DNA of 64,000 bases from NCBI RefSeq assembly GCF_021347895.1, contig NC_067120.1:12075361-12139360 (forward strand), in the 5' to 3' direction. A program made the translations under genes and the position numbers. The DNA comes from Acanthochromis polyacanthus. Its lineage: Eukaryota; Chordata; Actinopteri; Pomacentridae. Below, one piece after another: positions 49,841 to 63,710 of the stretch. Below the pieces are notes generated by a model that was not told the origin of the DNA, did not search any database, and saw nothing but the letters and a program-made list of their open reading frames with translations. Each line of letters opens with the position of its first letter. Positions within the stretch are counted from its first letter, which is position 1.

Positions 49841-52800
49841 GTACGATGCACAACTACAAACGAGAAACATGGATTTACTGTGACAGCACTTGAAGGAATT
49901 CAATTCAGACCATTATTTTCATGTGTGCTCATGCTTTAGGTCTCCTCTGCATGACTTTGAGGATGATCCAAACATGACAGAGATCACCGACCTCCAAACT
50001 AAGGTGAACGGACACAATCAATATCTTAACTGTTCAATCAATCAGTGAGGCAATCCGCAGTGTCACGTTTAGTTAGCGAGCAGCGACGAGGGGCTTTGTG
50101 CTGAACTAGACACACACACTTTGAAGAGAAAATGGTGGCGAGTGGAATAGATTAACATTTTTCAGTGTGATTGCACTCAAGGAGGATGGAGCTGATGAGG
50201 CTGAAACTTGGTCTGAGGATGTCATTTATGCATATCTTGACATTTCCCCCCATTTGTGAGATTGTTTTAGAGTATCATTTATCTTCGGGCTGTTATGTCT
50301 GCGGATTGGCTGAAATCCTTTATGTTTGCGCATGCAGATTTTGAGCAATTATTTGATGGAAATGAAGAGATTTGGGGATCACCTGGATGATTTTATGGTG
50401 GCAGTGCATAGGACTTAATAATAAGGGATTGGAAAAGCATAATTAAAAATCACATCCTCACACACTCTGTCCAGCTGTCTTCTGTCATGCAGTTGTTCTG
50501 GTGAGACCGTATGTCTGACAAGGAGCCCACTTTCCTGTCTTCAAATCATGCAGATTGGAGGGAACCTGTAGTATTCACACATGCAGAAACAGGCACTCTC
50601 CTTTTATTTTTGACACATAAAAGGACTTTCCAGACTCATCACAGGGGAGCCATCCTTCCCATCACACCCAGGGGCCCCCAGCAGAGACACCATCTCATCT
50701 GCAGTCATGATTGTCACCTCATCCCTGCCCTTTCAATTAGATGCTCAATTTCACTCCTGTGTCCCACGGGAGCCACAGCCACACCACCCAAGATTGGAAT
50801 CCCCCAATCGTCACCTCCCTCATACATGCAGCTGGACCGAGCTCTTAGTCTCCATTCAGGTCTGACTATTCAACTTGATGGAGGAGCATGTGACAGGAGC
50901 GAGAGAACAATGAGCGCATACATGCTGCTAGACAACACGCGCACGCCTTTTAGAGGGAAATGTCTTGATAACAGGCATCAGCAATCACACAGATCCTGGA
51001 AGCAGCTTTGACTAGACGCTGGAGAACTTTGCATCTTAGAAAAAAAGAATGACAGCAAGAAAATGTGAATAAGAAGCCAAGAATATTAATGTAACACTTT
51101 TTTGGGTCTGCTTTGCTGGGATATCAAATTTAGCAAGAGTTTTGCCTCTACAGTTCAGCAAATGGGCTTTCATAGCGGGGCGATAAGTGAACACACAACA
51201 AGGATTCGTCCAGATTGCCTGGTTTGAATCTTCCATAACAAAAGACCGTTACAGGATGGGCTGTTTTGTCCTTTTGAATCATGAGGAGTCGGGAGTCATG
51301 AATGCATCATGCTCATACTGTAAATCAATTACAGGAGCATCCCACTTTATGGCATAATGCTCCTGCTTTGGCTTCCAGTCATTTCCCATGCACTTATCTG
51401 AAACCAAGAGAAATCAAACACCAAGACACCAAGCCTTGTGAGCAAGGTTCATGCAGTACGCATTTGCTGCTGGGATGTTTTTAAATTCTCTCAATAAAGA
51501 CGAGCAGCATGCATCTGTAAAGACTCCATCCAGAGATGGGGTTGAGGAGACATCTAGTGGTGGTGGTCATGTAGAACCACTTAATATTAAATTGTCCCAA
51601 CTATTCTGCTGGGCTGATTGTTTACAGCTTGTGTAACACTGGTGCAAAATAAGTGACTAGAAGATAAAGTCACCAGCTGTTTGTGACAAGTTAAATTGAG
51701 GTATTTCAGCAGGTTTTAGTCTGCTTTGAACTTCATACCAACTCTGATCATGACATTCAAACTGCAACTGTGAATACATAAAGGATTACATTTAAATGCA
51801 TTATGGCAATGCTTTTGTTCAAAGCGAGGCACATTCAAAGTCATAGCTCAGGGTTTAAAAGAGAAGTACCTGTAAAAATATCCCACATCAAACTTCTAGC
51901 GTGACACTTACAGGTGACATTTCTTCATCAGGAGGTGGAAAACTATCGTTCAGCCATGACTAAGATGGCAGACGACATCATTACACTGAGGACACAGGTG
52001 GGGAAGCTGGAGGCAGAAAACAGCAAACTCCGCGGCGATCTCTCTCTGCACCAGGACCTTGGTCGGGATCTGCTGAGTGACACGGACATCGACGTCATGA
52101 CCAAGGCTGAGATCGCTGACCGGATAGGTAAACCACAGCAGAACCAGTTACTCTACTAGTACAAAAAGACTGAAGCAAATTGTGCAAAAGTAAAGCTTAA
52201 AAAGTTCTCACGTGCAGACAAATTGTGCCGATTCATGGGCGTCAGACACTTTCCTATCCAGTCAGCTCCCTCCATGCTGTGTTGCACTTCAGGTCATTTC
52301 ATTGGCAGATGAAGCCATAATGTAGAAGGTGGCTCACTGTGTGTTTGTTAATCCTTGTGAGTGTCTATTTCCAAGCAGACTGTGCTTTTTGTGATAAGGC
52401 AGCTCATTTAGGCCAGGGACCCTGATAAGCTCTTTGGACACTACAAGCCTTATCTCCTGAAGGACAGTTTGTGACCCTCAGTGAGAGGATGTCTCCGAAG
52501 GTCTCACTGCTGGCATCAAAGCAAAGGGACTAGATTTAAGTTCTGTCCCGCTGAAAATGTATTCAATTTCAAAAGCTTTAGTGATGGATCTTTTCATCAT
52601 TACTGTTCCAGTGCTCATGCCTCAACAGTGACATGCTAATCATTCTAAATTTGACTTGTACAATCAGTAAAACCAGTGTTGAACTTAATGGATCTACTTC
52701 TAACTCACGTCTAAGATATGAGTTACTGTTGACTTCCTTTTCCTCATTTAACATGCAGTGTAAAAATACATTTCTTAGGGGGGCAAAAAAGTGGAGAAAA

Positions 52801-55724
52801 AAGTCTGCCATTACCTGAATGTTTGCCGATTGCTCTCTTCTTTTGAAGCTACTCTGAAATTCAAGCTGGCCAGTGAAACCAGTAACACCGCCTCACAAAG
52901 GAACAGGATCCAGGAGCTCCAGAATGAGCTAATCAGGGTTAGAAGATACACAAACATGCATTATACAGGCAAAATTTAAACAATTAAAGCAATTGTTCCT
53001 GTCCTATTTATATGGTTTCTGTCTTGTCGTATGTGCAGAAGAACGACAGTGAGAAGGAGCTGCTGAAGCTCCAGAGAATCCACCATCAACAACAGGAAGA
53101 TCTGCAGAATCACCAGACTCACATGACAAAGATGGCTACTTTGGAGATCACAGTAAAACAGCAGGAAAAGGTGAGCAAACAGCAACGCTATCTGTTCTGC
53201 ACCCATTTCACAACAGAGGTGCATTCTTATTATTGACAACAGCTTGTAATGTATCCAATATCCTTTATAATTGCATTGATTTTTAGGTGATAGAGAAGAT
53301 GGGGAAGGCTTTAGACGGCAAATTCAGAGAGCAGAAAAGACAAATTGGTGACAAAAAGCTGCTATTGAAAGTGCAAAGAGGTAAGTGGATGCCCTGAAGC
53401 GTGGGGAGCAATGAATAATCACAAAAACGCTGACATTGGCTGGAACATCAGACTTCTTTTATTGCTGCATGGAGGTTAAAAACTACAATCAAATCAGTTC
53501 TGCATGCACTCCAGGTGTCACAGCCTTAAAGACAATCCAGTTATTGTTCAGCAAGGTTTCATTATTAATTATTTTTGGATCATTTTCTAGTCATTTTGAA
53601 CAAATTTAGATTTATAATGGATCATTTTCGAAGCATCCTGGACAAACTTTCAGCCATTCTGGATTACTTTTGATTCATTCTGGATGAATTCCGACTCATT
53701 TTAGACAATTTCCATTTTGTGTAGATGAGGCTGACCGAAAAAAGGAAGAGACAGAGTCGACCTTGGCAGCAGAGAACGCCCGTCTGAGAATAGAGCTGGA
53801 CAGGATTCGCCAGCCGCCTGCTTCAGTCATTACACAGCAGTCAGAACAGGTAAACTATAAACTGATACATTCAGCACGATACTCAACAGTAAATAAGGAA
53901 AGCAATATAGCAGTCTAAAAATACTCAATTACAAGCAAAAGTCATGCATAAAACAATCCTATTTGAGTAAAAGCGCACAAGTAGCAAAAGTGCTAGTTTG
54001 GGCACTACTATCAACAACAACTCATAGACCTCTGAAATATGATCCCAGCTACACACCAAGTTCTGTAAAAACCAAAACAGCTTGGAAACCACTGGTTTAC
54101 TTTTTGACAATGTTTTGTATTTTTTAACAGCCTGTTATAATCCAGTCTATTCTGCTGTATTGTTCTTCCTGTTTCTATACTTTGTTATCAGTTTCAGACA
54201 GAAACCGACTTGTTAAAATTACACGTATTGCATCTAAAATTATACATCAACCCACACCTAACATATCTGAACTTAATGATAAGGCAATAGCCCGTCTCGC
54301 CAGATTTATAATTTCGGACACTGAACACCCTCTTCACCACATGTTCCAGCTCCTCCCCTCTGGACGCAGATTTCAAGCACTAAGATGGCATTATGTCCGT
54401 TACAACAGAAGTTTTGTTCCATCAGCTATCATCATCCTCAATAAGCCACCGCGCTGAACTTGAACTTTATTTTTGTGTGTCATATTGTGAATATTGTGAA
54501 TTTTGTCTTTGTATGTATGTTATGATGTTGTGACATGACAGCTTGTGAAAACAAATTTCCTTCGGGACAATAAAGAGCTCTATCTATCTATAGTATCCGT
54601 TGTTAAAACTCTTCCTCTTAAAATTTTCTAAAGCTGTCAGATAAATGTAGTGGAGTAGCCAGTATAATATTTCACTCTGAAATGTTGAATGAAAGTGGAC
54701 AGTAGGAAAAACAATGGACATTATGAAGTAAAGTACAAGTAGCTTACCTTACAATTATACCTAAGCAAAGCAGGATACTTGTGTCACAGTGCTGATTAGA
54801 GGATGAGCAGCAGCTGCTGGACTTGCTGCAGCTGCAGCTAATTGCTCATCCTCCTCTCATAAAGGCTGGCGCTGCACTACACAGAGCACAGGTGTTGTGC
54901 CCAACAGCTGAGCATTGGTTCATGTCCACCTCCTCTCCCCATCTCCAAGCCCTAGACAGAGTCAACAGAGCAGCCTGTGTCTTTTTTGTGAATAAAAAGC
55001 CTGTGATTGCCGGTCTACCTCGTGTCTGCTCTGTGTCGCTCTCTCACTTAGGGTTCCAAAATTCCCACTCCCCGTAACAACTGGAGTAAATGTACTGAGT
55101 TACTTAACATCACTGCTTTTCAAACACTTGGATATGGTGTAAAACTCTTCAGACTGACTACAGCTTAGACTACAGATTCCACTCTTCTTGAGGGATACAT
55201 TCTAAAATATTACTGTTCTGACTTGTGCAGGGTCCCCTTCAGGGGAAACACACATTACCACACAAGGAGAAACTGAGTTTACTAAATAAACTGGAGAGGG
55301 CCGAGGCAAGAATTAAAACACTGGAGGCTCAGGTAAAAAATTAAATATTTAGATACTCTTGCTGCTGCTGTGTTTCATAGACTTAGTTAATCAGTGTTTC
55401 ATTTATGGTTAAGTGCATGTTTTTCCCTTGTTTATATCTACATAGCTGGAGGAGAATGCTAAATTATGGGGGAGACAGAAACAAGAAATGTTGACCAAGC
55501 TGAGTGAGCACAGGCACGGCTTTGATGGAACCTCCACCGCAATCCTTCATAATGATTCTTTGGTCAGTAAGCCTTCATTTGGCAAAATGTATTGCAAGTA
55601 ACTATTTCACAAAGGATTTAACCTTGGGTGTGTTCCTCATACTGCTCTCTACTTCTTACAGAAGGCTGTACCAGATTCTTTACATCAGCAAAGAAGACAG
55701 AAGAAGCAAAAACCTGTAAAATGA
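49635..55724 (+). CDS. ccdc33: ccdc33 gene, C-terminal coiled-coil part, ten exons
   Basis: CCDC33 is a coiled-coil protein expressed mainly in testis in mammals, with no known enzymatic activity. Ten plus-strand exons join in frame (1,188 nt, 395 residues plus stop). The product follows human CCDC33 in order: the EVENYR-A--KMA-DI start of the coiled coil, LQNELIRKND-EKELL, VIEKM-KALD, AENARLR-ELD-IR, LLNKLE-A-ARI-LE-Q and a lysine-rich end. Heptad-like leucines are frequent in exons C-I. The first exon here starts in phase 0 after a splice acceptor, so more exons lie upstream; one candidate is at 33.56 kb. The gene runs toward cyp11a1, whose 3' end is about 500 bp away on the opposite strand. 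The first two exons are less conserved and their assignment rests on phase. Confidence 0.9.
49940..50003 (+). CDS. ccdc33: ccdc33 exon B
   Basis: A 64-nt exon encoding SPLHDFEDDPNMTEITDLQTK, acidic linker before the coiled coil. ATGCTTTAG acceptor, GTGAAC donor, phase 0 end. Confidence 0.8.
50004..51931 (+). other. ccdc33 intron with a 166-codon open frame
   Basis: This 1.9-kb intron holds an ATG-started frame at 50511-51011. It is rich in histidine, serine and proline, has no matching acceptor or donor in phase with exons B and C, and has no counterpart in the family. It is most likely chance, or an old retrosequence. No repeat was recognised. Confidence 0.5.
51932..52127 (+). CDS. ccdc33: ccdc33 exon C (start of coiled coil)
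   Basis: Encodes EVENYRSAMTKMADDIITLR followed by leucine heptads (VGKLEAENSKLRGDL), the best-conserved block with CCDC33. The acceptor is the second of two AGs, chosen because EVENYR is the conserved start. GTAAAC donor. Confidence 0.93.
52849..52937 (+). CDS. ccdc33: ccdc33 exon D
   Basis: TTTTGAAG acceptor after a CT-rich tract. Encodes ATLKFKLASETSNTASQRN and IQELQNELIR; the last word is identical in human. The donor GTTAGA is weaker than usual, but the next exon continues KNDSEKELL exactly as in the family. Confidence 0.92.
53039..53170 (+). CDS. ccdc33: ccdc33 exon E
   Basis: Forty-four codons, phase 0 at both ends, beginning KNDSEKELLKLQ and ending ITVKQQEK before a GTGAGC donor. Continuous coiled-coil composition. 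Confidence 0.95.
53287..53380 (+). CDS. ccdc33: ccdc33 exon F
   Basis: Encodes VIEKMGKALDGKFREQKRQ, matching the conserved VIEKM-RVL-D of the family. TTTTTAG acceptor, GTAAGT donor. Confidence 0.95.
53560..53722 (+). repeat. degenerate tandem repeat in ccdc33 intron
   Basis: Repeated variants of GGATCATTTTNGA / CATTCTGGAT follow one another up to the acceptor of exon G, with units of roughly 10-22 bp. The copies are diverged, so the period is approximate. Confidence 0.55.
53725..53849 (+). CDS. ccdc33: ccdc33 exon G
   Basis: Encodes LAAENARLRIELDRIRQPP and ASVITQQSEQ, corresponding to the human LLAENAKLRTELDKNR and QQAPIILQQQ block. GTGTAG acceptor, GTAAAC donor. Confidence 0.95.
54130..54598 (+). 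mobile_element. 5'-truncated L2/CR1-type LINE tail
   Basis: The plus frame encodes the end of a reverse transcriptase protein: QSILLYCSSCFYTLLSV, then ASKII, HPLHHMFQLLPSGRRF, and RSFVPSAIIILN before the stop. A 3' end with 'aaatttccttcgggacaata' and a TATC simple repeat follows. This is the standard ending of L2-like LINEs in fish. Only about 100 codons are left. Confidence 0.85.
54782..55079. mobile_element. probable solo LTR (298 bp)
   Basis: Starts TGTCAC and ends GTAACA (the TG...CA rule of LTRs) and contains AATAAA near 54992. The host repeat should read ACTTG then AGTAAATG. Here ACTTG precedes the insertion (54777-54781) and ACTGG follows it (55080-55084) just before AGTAAATG, a 5-bp target duplication with one change, as in Ty3-type elements. 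No internal coding region is present. Confidence 0.6.
55231..55332 (+). CDS. ccdc33: ccdc33 exon H
   Basis: Thirty-four codons reading LSLLNKLERAEARIKTLEAQ at the end, like human [28 protein letters not shown] acceptor, phase 0 both ends. Confidence 0.95.
55446..55562 (+). CDS. ccdc33: ccdc33 exon I
   Basis: Begins LEENAKLWGRQKQEMLTKL, aligning with LEDSARRWGREKQDLATRL in human, and ends SL at a GTCAGT donor. Confidence 0.95.
55662..55724 (+). CDS. ccdc33: ccdc33 last exon
   Basis: Twenty lysine/arginine/glutamine-rich codons and a TGA after a TTCTTACAG acceptor. The human tail is longer, so the fish protein is shorter at its end. Confidence 0.85.
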   Translation, partial: KAVPDSLHQQRRQKKQKPVK

Positions 55725-55864
55725 CTGCAAATAACTTTACCCAAACCAAAAGAGACGCACAAACTTTCTCTTTCATGTTACAAAAGACATTTAATCTAAG
55801 AAATATGCTTACAGATTTAAATATGGAGTACAATTACATATAAAGACACATACTTTGTATCAGT

Positions 55865-55870
55865 TTTATT
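55865..55870 (-). promoter_or_regulatory. cyp11a1: poly-A signal AATAAA of cyp11a1
   Basis: Canonical hexamer on the minus strand about 375 bp after the cyp11a1 stop. It lies between the ccdc33 stop codon and the ccdc33 poly-A signal. Confidence 0.45.
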
Positions 55871-55922
55871 GTTTATCACTGGTTTGTACAGATATTAAAA
55901 TATTTATGCCATATACAAGTGG

Positions 55923-55928
55923 AATAAA
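55923..55928 (+). promoter_or_regulatory. ccdc33: poly-A signal AATAAA of ccdc33
   Basis: The first canonical hexamer after the ccdc33 stop, about 200 bp downstream. Confidence 0.5.
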
Positions 55929-56244
55929 ATACATTCCAGTTTTCCGAGATATTGCAAACTACATTTCCATCATTAATCAAATTACTCATCAAGTAATACA
56001 CAGTACATACAGATACATTCTTTACTAGTCGTGGAATTGCCGAGGTAATTTTTCAACCACATTTTTTAGCTTTTTTTTCCCAAATGTTTTTATCTTACTC
56101 TGTCAGCCTCTAAAGTTGGAAGATTTTATTTAGGGTTTATATTGTGGTGCTTCGTGAAGCCCTTTACCACAATTAACAGTGATAAAAGTCCATAGACATG
56201 AGCTTCCCTTACCATGCACCAAATTTTTTTTCCCAAACTTGAAG

Positions 56245-56367
56245 TTACCGACTAGCTTGTAGAGGTTTCAGAGTCAATAGTATAGGCTTGTCTGGCAAGA
56301 GAATGAGCTCAAAGGTACTCTGCACCTCCACATGGCGCTGTTTCTCCACTCGGAAGTTCTCAAGCAT
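56245..56367 (-). CDS. cyp11a1: cyp11a1 exon 9 (stop)
   Basis: Forty codons and [23 protein letters not shown] and LILLPDKPI, matching the human C-terminus. TTTTGCAG acceptor. Confidence 0.93.
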   Translation of the reverse strand: MLENFRVEKQRHVEVQSTFELILLPDKPILLTLKPLQASR

Positions 56368-59317
56368 CTGCAAAAGACAAAAATACTGTAAGTGTAATAT
56401 GTAACATATTATGGTGAAACTGATCTTTATAGTCTGTATATCTCACATGGATAAGGAAGATTTGCATCTCTGCTTCAGCTATTCTGCGTCCTAAACACTG
56501 GCGAGGGCCGAAGCCAAAGCCCAAACTCCTGAAGTAGTGAGTCTCTGTCCTCAGCCAGCGAGAAGGCTGATACTGCTCCGGACGGAAAAACACTTTGGGG
56601 TCTCTGCCCATCGCATGCAGTCCTAACTGGACCAGAGTCTAAACACATACACACAAAAAATGCATTAAAGTTGGCAGCAACTCCTCAGTTTCAAAGTAAA
56701 TGCTCAAGTTCAAAAACCTGATTTGATTATGAATATGTGTAGCTGCCTCTTACCCCAGCTGGGATGTGGTAGTTTTGAATAATTATGTCTTCTGCTATGT
56801 ATCTTTGTAGGCTCACTGCAACTGGGTGTAACCTGAGGTATGAAAGTGAAAATTCTTTATTACAGGAAACATGAACTTTGTGGATGAATTGAGAGGTCAG
56901 TAGCACAAAGATTACAGCATCTTTTAATGAAAATCTAAATGTAAAAGGTAAAGTGCAAAACTTCCAAAGTAATCATGAAATGTACATTTTTGAACAAAAG
57001 AATAAAAAGATTATGTCAAATGTCTGTGACTGACGTATAAAAATCTTCAGATTATTTTATATTTATTGCAACACAAGCTGCATTTTGTACTCCAGATGGT
57101 CAGAGGGAGGGCTGATAATCTGTTGTTGTTCCACACTGCAGCATCATTTACAAAATAACATGTTACATAAGCATTTCCTTCACCTCAGTGTTTCCTTCAG
57201 AGCACCTTTGACTAAAGGAATTCGCTTCAGCATCTCCTGCATGTCTCCCTGGCTTTCAGCCCGAGCTGCAGCCACCTCTGCCCTCAACTCCTCCTGGAGG
57301 GCTGGGTGTCTGGCTAATTCATACAACGTCCACAGCAGCGTTATAGAAGTCTACAACACACAAACAGAAATAGCCAGCATGAAAAAGCCCAATAGGAAGT
57401 CCATCAATCCATTATTTATACACCTCTTGATCCTCATTAGGGTCACTGGGGCCTGGAGTCTATCCCAGCTGACTTAGGATGAAGGCAGGGGACATCCAGG
57501 ACAGGTCGCCAGTCTATCACAAGCCTACACTTAGAGACAACGAAGCACACTTACATTCACATCTACACACAATTTAGAGTTACCAATTAACCTCAGCATG
57601 TTTTTGGACTGTGGGGAGAAGGTGGAGCACCCAGAGAAAACCCACACATGCACAAAAAGAACATGCAAACTTCATGCAGAAAGATCCCAGGCAAACCAGG
57701 AAACTTCTAGCTCCAATAGGAAGTTGCATACTGGAAAAGAATTGTTTTTGCAATTTGTTCCCTTACTGTATCTACCCCTCCAGCCATCAGCTCAGTGACA
57801 CTGGCCTTGATGTCTTCGATAGACAGTTTGTCCAGCATGAGCAGGCTGGCGAGGATTCCCGGGTATCTCTTTGGAGAGCCTGTCTCCTGACGCAGCTGCC
57901 TGTAGATGTTCTGGATGCAACGATCCGCTGAAGGAGCAGGTTTGAAATGTAAATGTGGTTTTCAACTGACAGAAATAAAATCTCTACTGTAAATGTGTGT
58001 TTTAGTTCTCTTTTGTGTTGCACCTTGGTTGAATATCCCATCCCAAGCTTCCACATGGTCCCGCCACACTTTGGCTCCAACCTGCCTCAACAGGCTAGGA
58101 GGTATGTAGAGCATGGGTGAGGTAGTCTTAAACATGAGGGTAATGCAGTCAATGAAATGTTGAGCTTCAGGGTCAATGTAGTCCAACATCAGACCCAGAC
58201 GCTCCCCATACAGCACCGAGCTCACCGCTGCAAAGGATGGAGTGAAAATGAGACACAGAAAAGGGGAAACTGTCTGCACCGTGAGTGGAATAAACTAAGA
58301 TTTAGAAAATGAAAGTCCGTCTTACATTCCAGTGCATATTTGAAGAGTTCCTGAGAGAGGTCAGTGGTCCATTTGTTCTGGCCACTTCGCTGTATTTTTT
58401 TGTGAACTCTGGCCACAAAATCTTGGCCCACGTCATCAAGTAAAGGAACGAAATTTTCCAGCATCTTCAGGGAAATCACCTCCTTGTTAAGAATCACACG
58501 GTTTGATCTCCAGTCTTCTCCATTCCTGGAAGATTTTGATGCACAGCTACTTAGACACCCAGTAGGCACAAACTGTCTGACATTTGATGAGACAACCAGT
58601 TCCGTCAAAACATTTAAACATGAATAAAACTGAATTCATGCAGGTAGAAAAGAACAATTAACTTCATACTTCAGTAAAACTCCATATTTGCGATTTCTGT
58701 AGTCCCTGTAGGATGTCCACGCTTCAACTTTCAGTCTTTTAGGATAATGGCCCTCTGCTTTGAACAGGATGGCAGCGTCCTCAGGGTTGATGATATTTAC
58801 ACTCTCATAATAACCTATTTTTTCTCTGACGAACAGACAGCAAGAGGAGTGAAAATGCAATCAGCTGCTGTTCTTTTCTTTTTGAATATGTGACCTTGTG
58901 CAGTGTAGGATTTCATCAACAAAAATGTTTATATTTAGACCACAGAAGATTAAAACTGGTGACGTTATTAGTGTTTTGTCTTAAGACTAGCCTCACGTGG
59001 CACTTGTATCATCCTATTTAAGACATATCAAAGCGCATCCTGTACCTGTAAATGGGTCCAAAAGTGTTGAAGTTCTGCAACATGATGCGGTGAAGGTTTC
59101 TAAAGCCATCCAGTTTCCAGAAATTGTACAAGTTTGCCAAACCGTTTTTCCACAGCCCAGGAATCTCATTGAAAGGTCTAACGATGCTGCTGCTCTCCGA
59201 GTACACCTGTCTGATCACTGGCATACTGCTGCTGCAGCGTATACTCGATGCCGTCAGCTCCTCCATCCTGGACCGAGGCAGCATCACGGGGCTGCGCCAC
59301 ACACTCCACCTGGCCAT
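56245..59317 (-). CDS. cyp11a1: cyp11a1, cholesterol side-chain cleavage P450 (complete, nine exons)
   Basis: P450scc sits in the inner mitochondrial membrane. With adrenodoxin it cleaves cholesterol to pregnenolone, the first and limiting step of steroid hormone synthesis. Nine minus-strand exons join without a break to 517 codons plus stop (human 521). Landmarks are all present: RPFNEIPG near residue 52, I-helix AGGVDT-TS spanning exons 5-6 (about 326-333), KETLR of the ExxR motif (383-387), and the heme loop [12 protein letters not shown] with the cysteine ligand at about residue 461. The first 40 residues are basic, serine-rich and free of acidic clusters, as for a mitochondrial targeting peptide. 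MARW at 59317 is preferred over an in-frame ATG seven codons upstream (59338). A TCAAGGCT word at 59445-59452 resembles an SF-1 half-site. Neighbours are convergent ccdc33 and, 460 bp upstream, the stop codon of stoml1. Confidence 0.96.
56447..56638 (-). CDS. cyp11a1: cyp11a1 exon 8 (heme-binding loop)
   Basis: Encodes [19 protein letters not shown] and [20 protein letters not shown] with the heme-ligand cysteine. It ends at GTGAGA after FLIH. Confidence 0.97.
56754..56832 (-). CDS. cyp11a1: cyp11a1 exon 7
   Basis: Twenty-six codons, [20 protein letters not shown] then YHIPAG, matching [31 protein letters not shown] donor. Confidence 0.95.
57184..57350 (-). CDS. cyp11a1: cyp11a1 exon 6
   Basis: Starts [19 protein letters not shown], completing the I-helix, and ends GALKETLR with the ExxR motif split across the next junction. 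TGTTGTAG acceptor. Confidence 0.95.
57408..57700 (-). repeat. LINE/SINE-type 3' end repeat, copy B, in cyp11a1 intron 5
   Basis: The minus strand reads 'gatagactggcgacctgtcc' and 'cagctgggatagactccagg', parallel in order to copy A at 28.8 kb. It makes up most of this 416-bp intron. The two plus-strand frames across it are shadows. Confidence 0.75.
57767..57927 (-). CDS. cyp11a1: cyp11a1 exon 5
   Basis: Encodes [15 protein letters not shown] and the first part of the I-helix, ending [11 protein letters not shown] at a GTAAGG donor. Phase 0. Confidence 0.95.
58024..58227 (-). CDS. cyp11a1: cyp11a1 exon 4
   Basis: Encodes [20 protein letters not shown] through [10 protein letters not shown] and WRDHVEAWD, aligned to the human F-G helix region. 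TTTGCAG acceptor. Confidence 0.95.
58326..58525 (-). CDS. cyp11a1: cyp11a1 exon 3
   Basis: Encodes the C-helix W-R motif ([14 protein letters not shown]) and [27 protein letters not shown] donor. Confidence 0.95.
58670..58825 (-). CDS. cyp11a1: cyp11a1 exon 2
   Basis: Encodes [19 protein letters not shown] and [11 protein letters not shown], the A-helix and beta-1 region. GTCAG acceptor, GTATG donor. Confidence 0.95.
59046..59317 (-). CDS. cyp11a1: cyp11a1 exon 1
   Basis: Targeting peptide [17 protein letters not shown], then [20 protein letters not shown] and NFNTFGPIY, matching RPFNEIPS and NFQKYGPIYR in human. TTTACAG then GTACAG donor, phase 2. Confidence 0.93.
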
Positions 59318-59777
59318 CACAGCTACAAAAATGCTCACTCTGCTCTACGTACCTTCCACAGCTACTCTGGCTCTCCCAGGGACATCTGCTCCAAAAGGAG
59401 GAGGCAGGAGGCTGGTCTAGAGTCAGCCCCCTTTGCTGTGTTGATCAAGGCTTTCTAGTTGAACTTAACAGTCTGACAAAATATGCCATAGCACACGTCT
59501 GTCAATGGCACTGTTGAGCTATGTTGGTAAATACTTTATCATGTTTCACAGCATCACACAAAAATATTTCCAGAAGTAGTTAATATCAGAATTTGGGTTT
59601 GATGACCTTCAGAAGGCATGTTGTCTTTGTAAACAAGCGTTTGCTTTAATTTGTGGAGAAAACAGAAATTCCATAACAGAAACTCAGTCAAATGCATTCA
59701 GTGCATACTTTAAAAACATGCAATTTACAGGTAAAGTTAAAGATTTAATAAATACCAAGCCAAATCTACAGTGTATG

Positions 59778-63710
<3,933 letters not shown>

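Larger units (their letters stand above)
53880..55130 (-). repeat. teleost 'actcaagtactgta' repeat, copy 3, interrupted by two insertions
   Basis: Pieces of the family are recognisable at 53925-53990 (ATACTCAATTACAAGCAAAAGTC), 54640-54781 (GTAGTGGAGTAG, AAGTAAAGTACAAGTA) and 55085-55125 (AGTAAATGTACTGAGTTAC). They stand in consensus order, separated by a LINE tail and a probable solo LTR. Confidence 0.55.
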
